From: Hydractinia symbiolongicarpus | Taxonomy: Eukaryota; Cnidaria; Hydrozoa; Anthoathecata; Hydractiniidae | Assembly (NCBI RefSeq): GCF_029227915.1 | Contig: NC_079885.1 | Span: 27,903,001-27,967,000, forward strand | DNA: 64,000 nucleotides | Reading direction: 5' to 3' | Shown: piece by piece, positions 10,346 to 22,929 of the stretch | How positions within the stretch are numbered: the stretch's first letter is position 1 | Layout: each line of letters begins with the position of its first letter | Translations under genes and position numbers: made by a program | The notes under the pieces: model-generated | What the model was told of the DNA's origin: nothing | The model's input: only the letters and a program-made list of their open reading frames with translations | Database searches by the model: none

Positions 10346-11463
10346 TAGATAAAATAAGTCATTTTTTACTGTGGGACCAATCCTGGCCGTTAGCACGCGC
10401 TGAATAAATAGGAACAGTTTCAAAGACTACATTTCATTGACTTTCTAACGGTATCAGTCCGTTTCAATTACAACGGTTGCGTCACATATTCGTACCAACA
10501 TGTATTTAGCGACATTTTTCTGATTTTACTAGGTTACATCGCTTTTAACAGTGAAAGGATTAACTGTGGGACTTAATTGAACAGATTTTGGACTTTGAAC
10601 TTATAAATGTGATAAATGAGACAATTGGACCAAAGGAATAAAAATCTTCTTAATTTGACATGATTGCTGGAATTTACCGATTTCGCTGGGCGCAGTGGTA
10701 GCGTTTTATAAAAAAGTTTAGATAAATAAGTCATTTTGTAATGTGGGACCAATCTTAGCCGTTAGCGCGCGTTGAAGAAATAGAGACAGTTTTAAATACT
10801 ACATTTCATTGACTTTCTAACGGTATCAGTCCGTTTCAACTACAACGGTTCCGTCACATATTCGTACCAATATGTATTTAGTGATTTTTTTCCGATATAA
10901 CTAAGTTGTATCGCTTCTAACAGTGAAACGATTGACTGTAGGACTTAATTAAACTTATCTTGGACTGTGACCTTATAAATTTGATAAGTGAGACAATTGG
11001 ACTGCAAGATGTAACATTCTTCTTAATTTGACATGATTGCCGGAACTCAGCGATTACACTGGGCGCTGTGGTAGTACTTCATTTAAAAATTTAGATAAAT
11101 AAGTCATTCCTTACTGTAGGACCCATCCCAGCCGTTAGCCCGCGCTAAAGAAAGAGAAACAGTTTTAAAAACTACATTTCATTGACTGTCTAACGGAATC
11201 AGTCCGTTTCAATTACAACGGTTGCATCACATATTCGTACCAACATATATTTAGCGATATTTTTCTGATTTTACTAGGTTGAATCGTTTTTAACAGTGAA
11301 AGGATTGACTGTGGGACTTATATGAACAGATTTTGGACTTTGAACTTATAAATGTGATAAATGAGACAATTGGACCCAAGAAATAACATTCTTCTTAATT
11401 TGACATGATTGCTGGAATTTACCGATTTCACTGGGCGCTGTGGTAGCGCTTCATTTAAAAACT
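10346..11463 (+). repeat. Three bridging units, two chimeric
   Basis: Unit starts: 10346, 10719, 11092. The 10346 unit starts as type W (TGGCCGTTAGCACGCG, AATAAATAGGAAC) and continues as type c with GACCAAAGGAATAA and GCGCAGTGG. 10719 is a d unit. 11092 starts with TAGGACCCATCCCAG and from 11190 matches 2341 onward, including the private ATATATTTAGCG and ACTTATATGAAC. Confidence 0.75.
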
Positions 11464-13323
11464 TAGATAAATAAGTCTTTTCTACGGTGGGACCAATCCT
11501 ATCCGTTAGCGCGCGCTGAAGAAAGAGAGACAGTTTTAAAAACTAAATTTCATTGACTTTCTAACGGTATCAGTCCGTTTCAATTACAACGGTTGCGTCA
11601 CATATTCGTACCACCATGTATTTAGCGATATTTTTCTGATTTTACTAGGTTACATCGCTTTTAACAGTGAAAGGATTGACTGTGGGACTTAATTGAACAG
11701 ATTTTGGACTTTGACCTTATAAATGTGATAAATGAGACAATTGGACCAAAGGAATAACAATCTTCTTAATTTGACATGATTGCTGGAGTTTACCGATTTC
11801 GCTGGGCGCTGTGGTAGCGTTTTATAAAAAAGTTTAGATAATTAAGTCATTTTGTACTGTGAGACCAATCTTAGCTGTTAGCGCGCGTTGAAGAAGTAGA
11901 GACAGTTTCAAATACTACATTTCATTGACTTTCTAACGGTATCAGTCCGTTTCCACTACAACGGTTGCGTTACATACTCGTACCAACATGTATTTAGTGA
12001 TTTTTTTCCGATATTACTAAGTTGTATCGCTTTTAACAGTGAAACGATTGACTGTAGGACTTAATTGAACTTATTTTGGACTGTGATCTTATAAATGTGA
12101 TAAGGGAGACAATTGGACCCAAGAAATAACATTCTTCTTACTTTGACATGATTGCTGGTATTTACCGATTTTACTGGGCGCTGTGGTAGCGCTTCATTTA
12201 AAAATTTAGATAAATAAGTCATTTTTTACGGTTGGACCAACCCTAGCCGTTAGCGCGCGCTGAAGAAAGAGAGACAGTTTTAAAAACTACATTTCATTGA
12301 CTTTCTAACGGTATCAGTCCGTTTCAATTACAACGGTTGCGTCACATATTCGTACCAACATGTATTTAGCGATATTTTTCTGATTTTACTAGGTTACATC
12401 GCTTTTAACAGTGAAAGGATTGACTGTGGGACTTAATTGAACAGATTTTGGACTTTGACCTTATAAATGTGATAAATGAGACAATTGGACCAAAGGAATA
12501 ACAATCTTCTTAATTTGACATGATTGCTGGAACTTACCGATTTCGCTGGGCGCGGTGGTAGCGTTTTATAAAAAAGTTTAGATAAATAAGTCATTTTGTA
12601 CTGTGGGACCAATCTTAGCCGTTAGCGAGCGTTGAAGAAATAAAGACAGTTTTAAATACTACATTTCATTGACTTTCTAACGGTATCAGTCCGTTTCAAC
12701 TACAACGGTTGCGTCACATATTCGTACCAACATGTATTTAGTGATTTTTTTCCGATATAACTAAGTTGTATCGCTTCTAACAGTGAAACGATTGACTGTA
12801 GGACTTAATTGAACTGATCTTGGACTGTGACCTTATAAATTTGATAAGTGAGACAATTGGACTGCAAGATGTAACATTCTTCTTAATTTGACATGATTGC
12901 CGGAACTCAGCAATTACACTGGGCGCTGTGGTAGTACTTCATTTAAAAATTTAGATAAATAAGTCATTCCTTACTGTAGGACCAATCATAGCCGTTAGCC
13001 CGCGCTAAAGAAAGAGAAACAGTTTTAAAAACTACATTTCATTGACTGTCTAACGGAATCAGTCCGTTTCAATTACAACGGTTGCGTCACATATTCGTAC
13101 CAACATGTATTTAGCGATTTTTTTATGATTTTACTAGGTTGAATCGTTTTTAACAGTGAAAGGATTGACTGTGGGACTTAATTGAACTTATTTTCGACTG
13201 TGACCTTATAAATGTGATAAGTGAGACAATTGGACCCAAGAAATAACATTCTTCTTAATTTGACATGATTGCTGGAATTTACCGATTTCACTGGGCGCTG
13301 TGGTAGCGCTTCATTTAAAAACT
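11464..13323 (+). repeat. Four-unit repeat abcd, dispersed copy, plus one unit
   Basis: Unit starts: 11464 (a), 11835 (b), 12207 (c), 12579 (d), 12952. The stretch 11190-12934 matches 2341-4085 with offset 8,849. At 12934 the d tail becomes GGTAGTACTTC instead of GGTAGCGCTTC and the copies part. The 12952 unit (ATTCCTTACTGTAGGACC, CTAAAGAAAG) is of a type also present at 39712 and 42688. Confidence 0.85.
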
Positions 13324-14439
13324 TAGATAAATAAGTCTTTTCTACGGTGGGACCAATCCTAGCCGTTAGCGCGCGCCGAAGAAAGAGAGACAGTTTTAAA
13401 AACTACATTTCATTGACTTTCTAACGGTATCAGTCCGTTTCAATTACAACGGTTGCGTCACATATTCGTACCACCATGTATTTAGCGATATTTTTCTGAT
13501 TTTACTAGGTTACATCGCTTTTAACAGTGAAAGGATTGACTGTGGGACTTAATTGAACAGATTTTGGACTTTGACCTTATAAATGTGATAAATGAGACAA
13601 TTGGACCAAAGGAATAACAATCTTCTTAATTTGACATGATTGCTGGAGTTTACCGATTTCGCTGGGCGCTGTGGTAGCGTTTTATAAAAAAGTTTAGATA
13701 AATAAGTCATTTTGTACTGTGGGACCAATCTTAGCCGTTAGCGCGCGTTGAAGAAATAGAGACAGTTTTAAATACTACATTTCATTGACTTTCTAACGGT
13801 ATCAGTCCGTTTCAACTACAACGGTTGCGTCACATACTCGTACCAACATGTATTTAGTGATTTTTTTCCGATATTACTAAGTTGTATCGCTTTTAACACT
13901 GAAACGATTGACTGTAGGACTTAATTGAACTGATCTTGGGCTGTGACCTTATAAATTTAATAAGTGAGAAAATTGGACTGCAAGAAGTAACATTCTTCTT
14001 AATTTGACATGATTGCCGGAACTCAACGATTACACTGGGCGCTGTGGTAGTACATCATTTAAAAATTTAGATAAATAAGTCATTCCTTACTGTAGAACCA
14101 ATCCTAGCCGTTAGCCCGCGCTGAAGAAAGAGAAACAGTTTTAAAAACTACATTTCATTGACTTTCTAACGGTGTCAATCCGCTTAAGTTACAACGGTTG
14201 CGTTACATACTCGTACCAACATGTATTTAGCGATATTTTTCTGATTTTACTAGGTTGAATCGTTTTTAACAGTGAAAGGATTGACTGTGGGACTTAATTG
14301 AACTTATTTTGGACTGTGACCTTATAAATGTGATAAGTGAGACAATTGGACCCAAGAAATAACATTTTTCTTACCTTGACATGATTGCTGGAATTTACCG
14401 ATTTCACTGGGCGCTGTGGTAGCGCTTCATTTAAAAACT

Positions 14440-14742
14440 TTGATAAATAAGTTTTTTCTACGGTGGGACCAATCCTAGCCGTTAGCGCGCGCTGAAGAAA
14501 GAGAGACAGTTTTAAAAACTACCTTTCATTGACTTTCTAACGGTATCATTCCGTTTCAATTACAACGGTTGTGTCACATATTCGTACGAACATGTATTTG
14601 GCGATGGTATTCTGATATTACTAGGTTGCATTGCTTTTAATAGTGAAAGGATTGACTTTGGGACTTAATTGAACTGACTTTGGACTTTGACCTCATAAAT
14701 GTGATAAATGAGACAACTGTGGTAGCGCTTCATTTAAAAATT
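14440..14742 (+). repeat. Shortened unit, 303 bp, second copy
   Basis: The junction GAGACAACTGTGGTAGCG is the same as at 6981, including flanking private variants (GGCGATGGTATTCTG, TTTAATAGTGAAAGG). It was inherited through the large duplication. Confidence 0.85.
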
Positions 14743-17716
14743 TAGATAAATAAGTCATTTTTTACGGTGGGACTAATCCTAGCCGTTAGCGCGCTGAAGA
14801 AAGAGAGACAGTTTTAAAAAGTACATTTCATTGACTTTCTAACGGTATCAGTCCGTTTCAATTACAACGGTTGCGTCACATATTCGTACCAACATGTATT
14901 TAGTGATTTTTTCCCGATATTACTAAGATGTATCGCTTTTAACAGTGAAACGATTGACTGTAGGACTTAATTGAAGTGATTCTGGACTGTGACCCTATAA
15001 ATGTGATAAATGAGCCAATTGGACTCCAAGAAATGACATTTTACTTAATTTGACATGATTGCTGCAATTCAGCGATTACACTCGGCCCAATGGTAGCGCA
15101 TCACTTAATAATTTAGATAAATAAGTCATTGTTTACGGAGGGACCAATCCTAGCCGTTAGCGCGCGTTGAAGAAATAGAGGCAGTTTTAAATACTACATT
15201 TCATTGACTTTCTAACGGTATCAGTCCGTTTCAACTACAGCGGTTGCGTCACATATTCATACCAACATGTACTTAATGATTTTTCCGATATTACTAAGTT
15301 GTATCGCTTTTAACATTGAAAGGATTGACTGTGGGACTTAATTGAACTGATCTTGGTCTGTGACCTTATAAATTTGATAAGTGAGACAATTGGACTGCAA
15401 GAAGTAAAATTCTTCTTAATTGGACATGAGTGCCGGAACTCAGCGATTACACTGGGCGCTGTGGTAGTACTTTATTTAAAAATTTACATAAGTAAGTCAT
15501 TTTTTACTGTGGGACGAATCCTAGCCGTTATCGCGCGCTGAAGAAATAGAGGCAGCTTTAGAAGGTACGTTTCAATGAATTTCTAACGGGATGAGTCCGT
15601 TTGAGTTACATCGGTTGAGTCACATATTCGTCCCCACATGTATTTAGGGATATGTTTCTGGTAATACTAGGTTGTATCGCTTTTAACAGTGAAACGATTG
15701 ACTGTGGCACTTAATTAAACTGATTTTGGACTGTGTCCTTATAAATGTCATAAGTGAGACAATTGGAACCAAGAAATATCATTCTTCTTAATTTGACATG
15801 ATTGCTGGAATTTACTGATTTCCCTGGGCGCTGTGGTACTGATTCACTTAAAAATTTAGATAAATAAGTCATTTTTTACGGTGGGACCAATCTTAGCCGT
15901 TAGCCCGCGCTGAAGAAAGAGAAACAGTTTTAAAAACTACATTTCATTGACTCTCTAACGGTATCAGTCCATTTCAATTACAACGGTTGCGTCACATATT
16001 CGTACCATCATGTATTTAGCGATATTTTTCTGATTTTACTAGGTTGCATCGTTTTTAACAGTGAAAGGAATGACTGTGGGACTTAATTGAACTGATTTTA
16101 GACTTTGACCTCCAAAATTTGATAAATGAGACAATTGGACCCAATAAATAACATTCTTCTTAATTTGACATGATTGCTGGAATTTACCGATTTCGCTGGG
16201 CGCTGTGGTAACGTTTTTTTTAAAAGTTTAGATAAATAAGTCATTGTTTACGGTGGAACCAATCCTAGCCGTTAGCGCGCGTTGAAGAAATAGAAACATT
16301 TTCAAAAACTACATTTCATTGACTTTCTAACGGTGTCAATCCGTTTGACTTACAACGGTTGCGTCACATTGTCATACCAACATGTACTTAATGATTTTTT
16401 CCGATATTACTAAGTTGTATCGCTTTTAACCGTGAAACGATTGACTGTGGGACTTAATTGAAGTGATTCTGGACTGTGACCTTATAAATGTGATAAGTGA
16501 GATAATTGGAACCAAGAAATATCATTCTTCCTAATTTGACATGATTGCAGGAATTTACCGATTTCACTGGGCGCTGTGGTAGGGATTCACTTAAAAATTT
16601 AGATAAATAAGACATTTTTTACGGTGGGACCAATCCTAGCCGTTAGCCCGCGCTGAAGAAAGAGAAACAGTTTTAAAAACTACATTTTATTGACTCTCTA
16701 ATGGTATCAGTCCGTTTCAATTACAACGGTTGCGTCACATATTCGTACCATCATGTATTTAGCGATATTTTTCTGATTTTACTAGGTTGCATCGCTTTTA
16801 ACAGTGAAAGGATTGACTGTGGGACTTGATTGAACTGATTTTGGACTTTGACCTCATAAATGTGATAAATGAGACAATTGGACCCAAGAAATATCATTGG
16901 CCTTAATTTGACATGATTGCTAGAATTTACCGATTTCGCTGGGCACTGTGGTAGCGCTTTATTTAAAATTTAGATAAATAAGTCTTTTTTTACTGTAGAA
17001 CTAATCCTCACCGTTATCACGCGCTGAAGAGATAGAGACATTCTCAAAAACTACATTTCATTGAATTCTTGGCGGTACCAATCCGTTTGAGTTACAACGG
17101 TTGCGACACATATTAGTACCAACATGTATTTAGTGATATTTTTGCGATATTATTGAGTTATATCGCTTTTAACAGTGAAATGATTGACACTGGGACTTAA
17201 TTGAAGTAACTTTGGACTGTGACCTTATAAATGTAATAAGTGAGCCAACTGGAACCCAAGAAATGACATTCTTCTTAATTTGACATGATTGCCGCAACTC
17301 AGCGTTTTCACTGGTCGCTGTTTGGAGCGCTTCATTTAAAAATTTAGATAAATAAGTGATTTTTTACTTTGGAACGAATCCTAGCCGTTATCGCGCGCTG
17401 AAGAAATAGAGACAGTTTTAGAAGGTACGTTTCAATGAATTTCTATCGGTATGAGTCCGTTTGAGTTACATCGGTTGAGTCACATATTCGTCCCCACATG
17501 TATTTTGGGATATTTTTCTGATAATACTAGGTTGTATCGCTTTTAACAGTGCAACGATTGACTGTGGCACTTAATTGAACTCATTTTGGACTGTGACCTT
17601 ATAAATCTGATAAGTGAGACAATTGGAACCAAGAAATATCATTCCTCTTAATTTGAAATGATTTCTGGGATTTACTGATTTCACTGGGCGCTGTGGTAGG
17701 GATTCACTTAAAAATT

Positions 17717-18079
17717 TAGATAAATATGTCATTTTTTACGGTGGGACCAATCATAGCCGTTAGCCCGCGCTAAAGAAGGAGAGACAGTTCTAAAAACTAC
17801 ATTTCATTGACTTTCTAACGGCATCAGTCCGTTTCAATTACAACGGTTGCGTCACATATTCGTACCAACATGCATTTAGCGATATTTTTCTGATTTTACT
17901 AGGTTGCATCGCTTTTAACAGTGAAAGGATTGACTGTGGGACTTAATTGAACTGATTTTGGACTTTGACCTCAAAAATGTGATAAATGAGACAAGAAATA
18001 ACATTCGTCTTAATTTGACATGATTGCTGGAATTTACCTATTTCGCTGGGCGCTGTGGTAGCGCTTTATTTAAAAGTTT
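17717..18079 (+). repeat. Shortened unit, about 363 bp, second copy of the 10-bp deletion
   Basis: GAGACAAGAAATAAC at about 17988-18002 repeats the deletion at 10255, in the same sequence context (CTCAAAAATGTGATAAATG before, ATTCGTCTTAATTTG after). Confidence 0.8.
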
Positions 18080-19943
18080 TTATACAATAAGACCTTTTTT
18101 ACTGTGGGACCAATCCTAGCCGTTATCGCGCGCTGAACAAATAGAGACAGTTTTAGAAGGTAGGTTTCAATGAATTTCTAACGGTATCAGTCCGTTTGAG
18201 TAACATCGGTTGAGTCACATATTCGTCCCCACATGTATTTAGGGATATTTTTCTAATAATACTAGGTTGTATCGCTTTTAACAGTGAAACGATTGACTGT
18301 GCCACTTAATTGAAGTGATTCTGGACTGCGACCTTATAAATGTGATAAATGAGCCAATTGGACTGCAAGGAATAACATTCTTCTTAATTTGACATGATTG
18401 CTGCAATTCAGCGTTTACACTCGGCCCAATGGTAGCGCTTTACTTAAAAATTTAGATAAAATAAGTCATTTTTTACCGTGGGAACAATCGTAGCTGTTAG
18501 CGCGCGCTGAAGAAAAAGAGACAGCTTCAAATACTACATTTCATTGACTTTCAAACGGTATTAGTCCGTTTCAACTACAACGGTTGCGTCATATATTCCT
18601 ACCAACATGTATTTAGTGATTTTTTTCCATTATTACTAAGTTGTATTGCTTTTGACAGTGAAACGATTGACTGTGGGACTTAATTGAACTGATCTTGGAC
18701 TGTGACCTTATAACTTTGACAAGTGAGACAATTGGACTGCAAGATGTAACATTCTTCTTAATTTGACATGATTGCCGCAACTCAGCGATTACACTGGGCG
18801 CTGTTTGGAGCGCTTCATTTAAAAATTTAGATAAATAAGTCATTCTTTTCTGTGGGACGAATCCTAGCCGTTAGCGCGCCCTGAAGAAAGAGAGACAGTT
18901 TTAAATACTACATTTCATTGACTCTGTAACGGTATCAGTCCGTTTCAATAAAAACGGTTGCGTCACATATTCGTACCAACATGTATTTAGCGATATTTTC
19001 TGATTTTACTAGGTTGCATCGCTTTTAACAGTGAAAGGATTGACTGTGGGACTTGATTGAACTGATTTTGGACTTTGACCTCATAAATGTGATAAATGAG
19101 ACAATTGGACCCAAGAAATATCATTCGCCTTAATTTGACATGATTGCTAGAATTTACCGATTTCGCTGGGCACTGTGGTAGCGCTTTATTTAAAATTTAG
19201 ATAAATAAGTCTTTTTTTACTGTGGGACTAATCATCACCGTTATCACGCGCTGAAGAGATAGAGACATTCTCAAAAACTACATTTCATTGAATTCTTGAC
19301 GGTACCAATCCGTTTGAGTTACAACGGTTGCGTCACATATTCGTACCAACATGTATTTAGTGATATTTTTGCGATATTATTGAGTTATATCGCTTTTAAC
19401 AGTGAAACGATTGACTCTGGGACTTAATTGAAGTAACTTTGGACTGTGACCTTATAAATGTGATAAGTGAGCCAACTGGAACCCAAGAAATGACATTCTT
19501 CTTAATTTGACATGATTGCCGCAACTCAGCGTTTTCACTGGTCGCTGTTTGGAGCGCTTCATTTAAAAATTTAGATAAATAAGTGATTTTTTACTTTGGA
19601 ACGAATCCTAGCCGTTATCGCGCGCTGAAGAAATAGAGACAGTTTTAGAAGGTACGTTTCAATGAATTTCTATCGGTATGAGTCCGTTTGAGTTACATCG
19701 GTTGAGTCACATATTTGTCCCCACATGTATTTTGGGATATTTTTCTGATAATACTAGGTTGTATCGCTTTTAACAGTGCAACGATTGACTGTGGCACTTA
19801 ATTGAACTCATTTTGGACTGTGACCTTATAAATCTGATAAGTGAGACAATTGGAACCAAGAAATATCATTCCTCTTAATTTGAAATGATTTCTGGGATTT
19901 ACTGATTTCACTGGGCGCTGTGGTAGGGATTCACTTAAAAATT
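18080..19943 (+). repeat. Five mixed units; source or copy of 48191 and 49891-51191
   Basis: Unit starts: 18080, 18453, 18828, 19198, 19572. The 18080 unit begins with the odd box TTTTTATACAATAAGACC, shared with the 48191 unit (about 17900-18400 matches 48011-48511, offset 30,111). Bases 18662-19961 match 49891-51191 (offset 31,229, then 31,230 after a one-T difference). The 19198 and 19572 units also resemble 16971 and 17345 (offset 2,227, six units). Confidence 0.8.
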
Positions 19944-22929
19944 TAGATAAATATGTCATTCTTTTCTGTGGGACCAATCCTAGCCGTTAGCGCGCGTTGA
20001 AGAAATAGAAACATTTTCAAAAACTACATTTCATTGACTTTCTAACGGTGTCAATCCGCTTGATTTACAACGGTTGCGTCACATATTTGTACCAACATGT
20101 ATTTAGTGATTTTTTTCCGATATTACTAAGTTGTATCGCTTTTAACAGTGAAACGATTGACTGTGGGACTTAATTGAAGTGATTCTGGACTGCGACCTTA
20201 TAAATGTGATAAGTGAGCCAACTGGACCCCAAGAAATGACATTCTTCTTAATCTGACATGATTGCCGCAACTCAGCGATTACACTGGTCGCTGTTTGGAG
20301 CGCTTCATTAAAAAATTTAGATAAATAAGTCATTTTTTACTGTAGGACGAATCCTAGCCCTTATCGCGCGCTGAAGAAATAGAGACAGTTTTAGAAGGTA
20401 CATTTCAATGAATTTCTAACGGTATGAGTCCATTTGAGTTAAAACGGTTGAGTCACATATTCGTACCAACATGTATTTTGTGATTTTTTTCCGATATTAC
20501 TAAGTTGTATCGCTTTTAACAGTGAAACGATTGACTGTGGGACTTAATTGAAGTGATTCTGGACTGCGACCTTATAAATGTGATAAATGAGCCAATTGGA
20601 CTCCAAGAAATAACATTCCTTTTAAATTGACATGATTGCTGCAATTCAGCGATTACACTCGGCCCAATGGTAGCGTTTCACTTGAAAATTTAGATAAAAC
20701 AAGTCATTTTTTACTGTGGGACCAATCCTAGTTGTTAGTGCACGCTGAAGAAATAGAGACAGTTTCAAATACTACATTTCATTGACTTTCTAACGGTATT
20801 AGCCCGTTTCAACTACAACGGTTGCGTCACATATTCGTACCAATATGTATTTAGTGGTTTTCTCCATTATTATTAAGTTGTATTGCTTTTGACAGTGATG
20901 CGATTGACTGTGGGACTTAATTGAAGTGATCCTGGACTGTGACCTTATAAATGTGATAAATGAGCCAATTGGACTCCAAGGAATAGCATTCTTCTTAATT
21001 TGACATGATTGTTGGAATTCAGCGATTACAATCGGCCCTATGGTAGCGCTTCACTTAAAAATTTACATAAAATACGTCATTTTTTACTGTGAGATCAATC
21101 CTGGCCGTTAGCACGCTCTGAATAAATAGGAACAGCTTCAAAGACTACATTTCATTGACCTTCTGACGGTATGAATCCGTTTGAGTTACAACGGTTGCGT
21201 CACATATTCGTACCAACATGTATTTAGCGATAGTATTCGGATATTACTAGGTTGCATCGCTTTTAACAGTGAAAGGATTGACTGTGGGACTTAACTGAAC
21301 TAATATTGAACTTTGACCTCATAAATGTGATAAATAAGACAATTGGACCAAAGGAATAACATTCTTTTAAATTTGACATGATTGCTGGAATTTACCGATT
21401 TCGCTGGGCGCTGTGGTAGCGTTTTAATTAAAAGTTTAGATATATAAGTCATTTTGTACTGCGGGACCAATCCTAGCCGTTAGCGGGCGTTGAAGAAATA
21501 GAAACATTTTCAAAAACTAAATTTCATTGACTTTCTAACGGTGTCAATCCGCTTGACTTACAACGGTTGCGTCACATATTTGTACCAACATGTATTTAGT
21601 GATTTTTTCCGATATTACTAAGTTGTATCGCTTTTAACAGTGAAACGATTGACTGTGGGACTTAATTGAAGTGATTCTGGACTGCGACCTTATAAATGTG
21701 AGAAATGAGCCAATTGGACTCCAAGGAATAACATTCTTTTTAATTTGACATGATTGCTGCAATTCAGCGATTACACTCGGCCCAATGGTAGCGTTTCACT
21801 TAAAAATTTTGATAAAACAAGTCATTTTTTACTGTGGGACCAATCCTAGTTGTTAGCGCGCGCTGAAGAAATAGAGACAGTTTCAAATACTATATTTCAT
21901 TGACTTTCTAACGGTATTAGCCCGTTTCAACTACAACGGTTGCGTCACATATTTGTACCAATATGTATTTAGTGGTTTTCTCCATCATTATTAAGTTGTA
22001 TTGCTTTTGACAGTGAGGCGATTGACTGTGGGACTTAATTGAAGTGATCCTAGACTGTGACCTTATAAATGTTATAAATGAGCCAATTGGATTCCAAGGA
22101 ATAACATTCTTCTTAATTTGACATGATTGCTGCAATTCAGCGATTACACTCGTCCCAATGGTAGCGCTTCCCTTAAAAAAATTAGATAAAATAAGTCATA
22201 TTTTACTGTGGGACCAATCGTAGCCGTTAGCGCGGGCTGAAGAAATTGCGACAGTTTCAAAAACTATATTTCATTGACTTTCTAACGGTGTGAATCCGCT
22301 TATCTTACAACTGTTGCGTCACGTATTCGTACCAACATGTGTTTAGTGATTCTTTTCCGATATTACTAAGTTGTATTTCTTTTGACAGTGAAACGATTGA
22401 CTGTGGGACTTAATTGAAGTGATTCTGTACTGTGACATTATAAATGTGATAAATGAGCCAATTGGACTCCAACGAATAGTATTCTTCTTAATTTGACATG
22501 ATTGCTAGAATTCAGCGATTACACTCGGCCCTATGGTAGCGCTTCACTTAAAAATTTATATAAAATATGTCATTTTTTACTGTGGGACCAATCCTGGCCG
22601 TTAGCACGCGCTGAATAAATAGGAACAGTTTCAAAGACTACATTTCATTGACCTTCTGGCGGTATGAATCCGCTTGAGTTACAACGGTTGCGTCTAATAT
22701 TCGTACCAACATGTATTTAGCGATAGTATTCGGATATTACTAGTTTGCATCGCTTTTAACAGTGAAAGGATTGACTGTGGGACTTAATTGAACTGATTTT
22801 GGACTTTGAACTCATAAATGTGATAAATAAGACAATTGGACCCAAGTAATAAGATTCTTTTAAATTTGACATGATTGCTGGAATTTACCGATTTCGCTGG
22901 GCGCTGTGGTAGCGTTTTAATTAAAAGTT
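19944..22929 (+). repeat. Eight-unit higher-order repeat P-Q-R-S-T-U-V-W
   Basis: Unit starts: 19944 (P, after a front from another type), 20318 (Q), 20691 (R), 21064 (S), 21437 (T), 21809 (U), 22183 (V), 22557 (W). Marks: Q has CTAGCCCTTATCGCG; R and U have TAGTTGTTAG with AAAACAAG; S has ACATAAAATACG and GTGAGATCAATCC; T and P have ACTGCGGGACC; V has GGGCTGAAGAAATTGCGAC; W has TATATAAAATATG and TGGCCGTTAGCACG. About 2,986 bp. This is the longest form of the family in the window. Confidence 0.85.

Larger units (their letters stand above)
13324..18079 (+). repeat. 13-unit block, copy 2 of the 7.7-kb-spaced duplication
   Basis: Unit starts: 13324, 13695, 14068, 14440, 14743, 15114, 15485, 15857, 16229, 16600, 16971, 17345, 17717. 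Each start is 7,733 above its partner from 5591 on. The 303-bp unit is 14440-14742 (junction 14714-14719) and the short 10-bp-deleted unit is 17717-18079. Copy 2 continues past 18017 into a GGAATTTACC tail. Confidence 0.9.

Noticed and set aside
15353-15541. Plus-strand open frames at 15353, 44345, 27083 and 34917
   Set aside because: Pairs are copies created by the segmental duplications (7.7-kb block and its third copy; 7,834 offset). They cross the unit boundary and resemble no known protein.
5556-18017. Assembly error as the source of the large duplications
   Set aside because: Cannot be excluded from sequence alone, but the copies carry scattered private substitutions and one has different flanks on both sides, which is more like real duplication than a collapsed or doubled contig.
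21917-22135. Recurring 72-aa minus-strand open frame beginning MQQSCQIKK (also near 1603, 24532, 26772, 30125, 30872, 34606, 37213, 52401, 53523)
   Set aside because: Same explanation: a U-type unit read on the minus strand. The protein shares its QSCQIKKNV core with the P-type frame only because both lie on the same part of the repeat.
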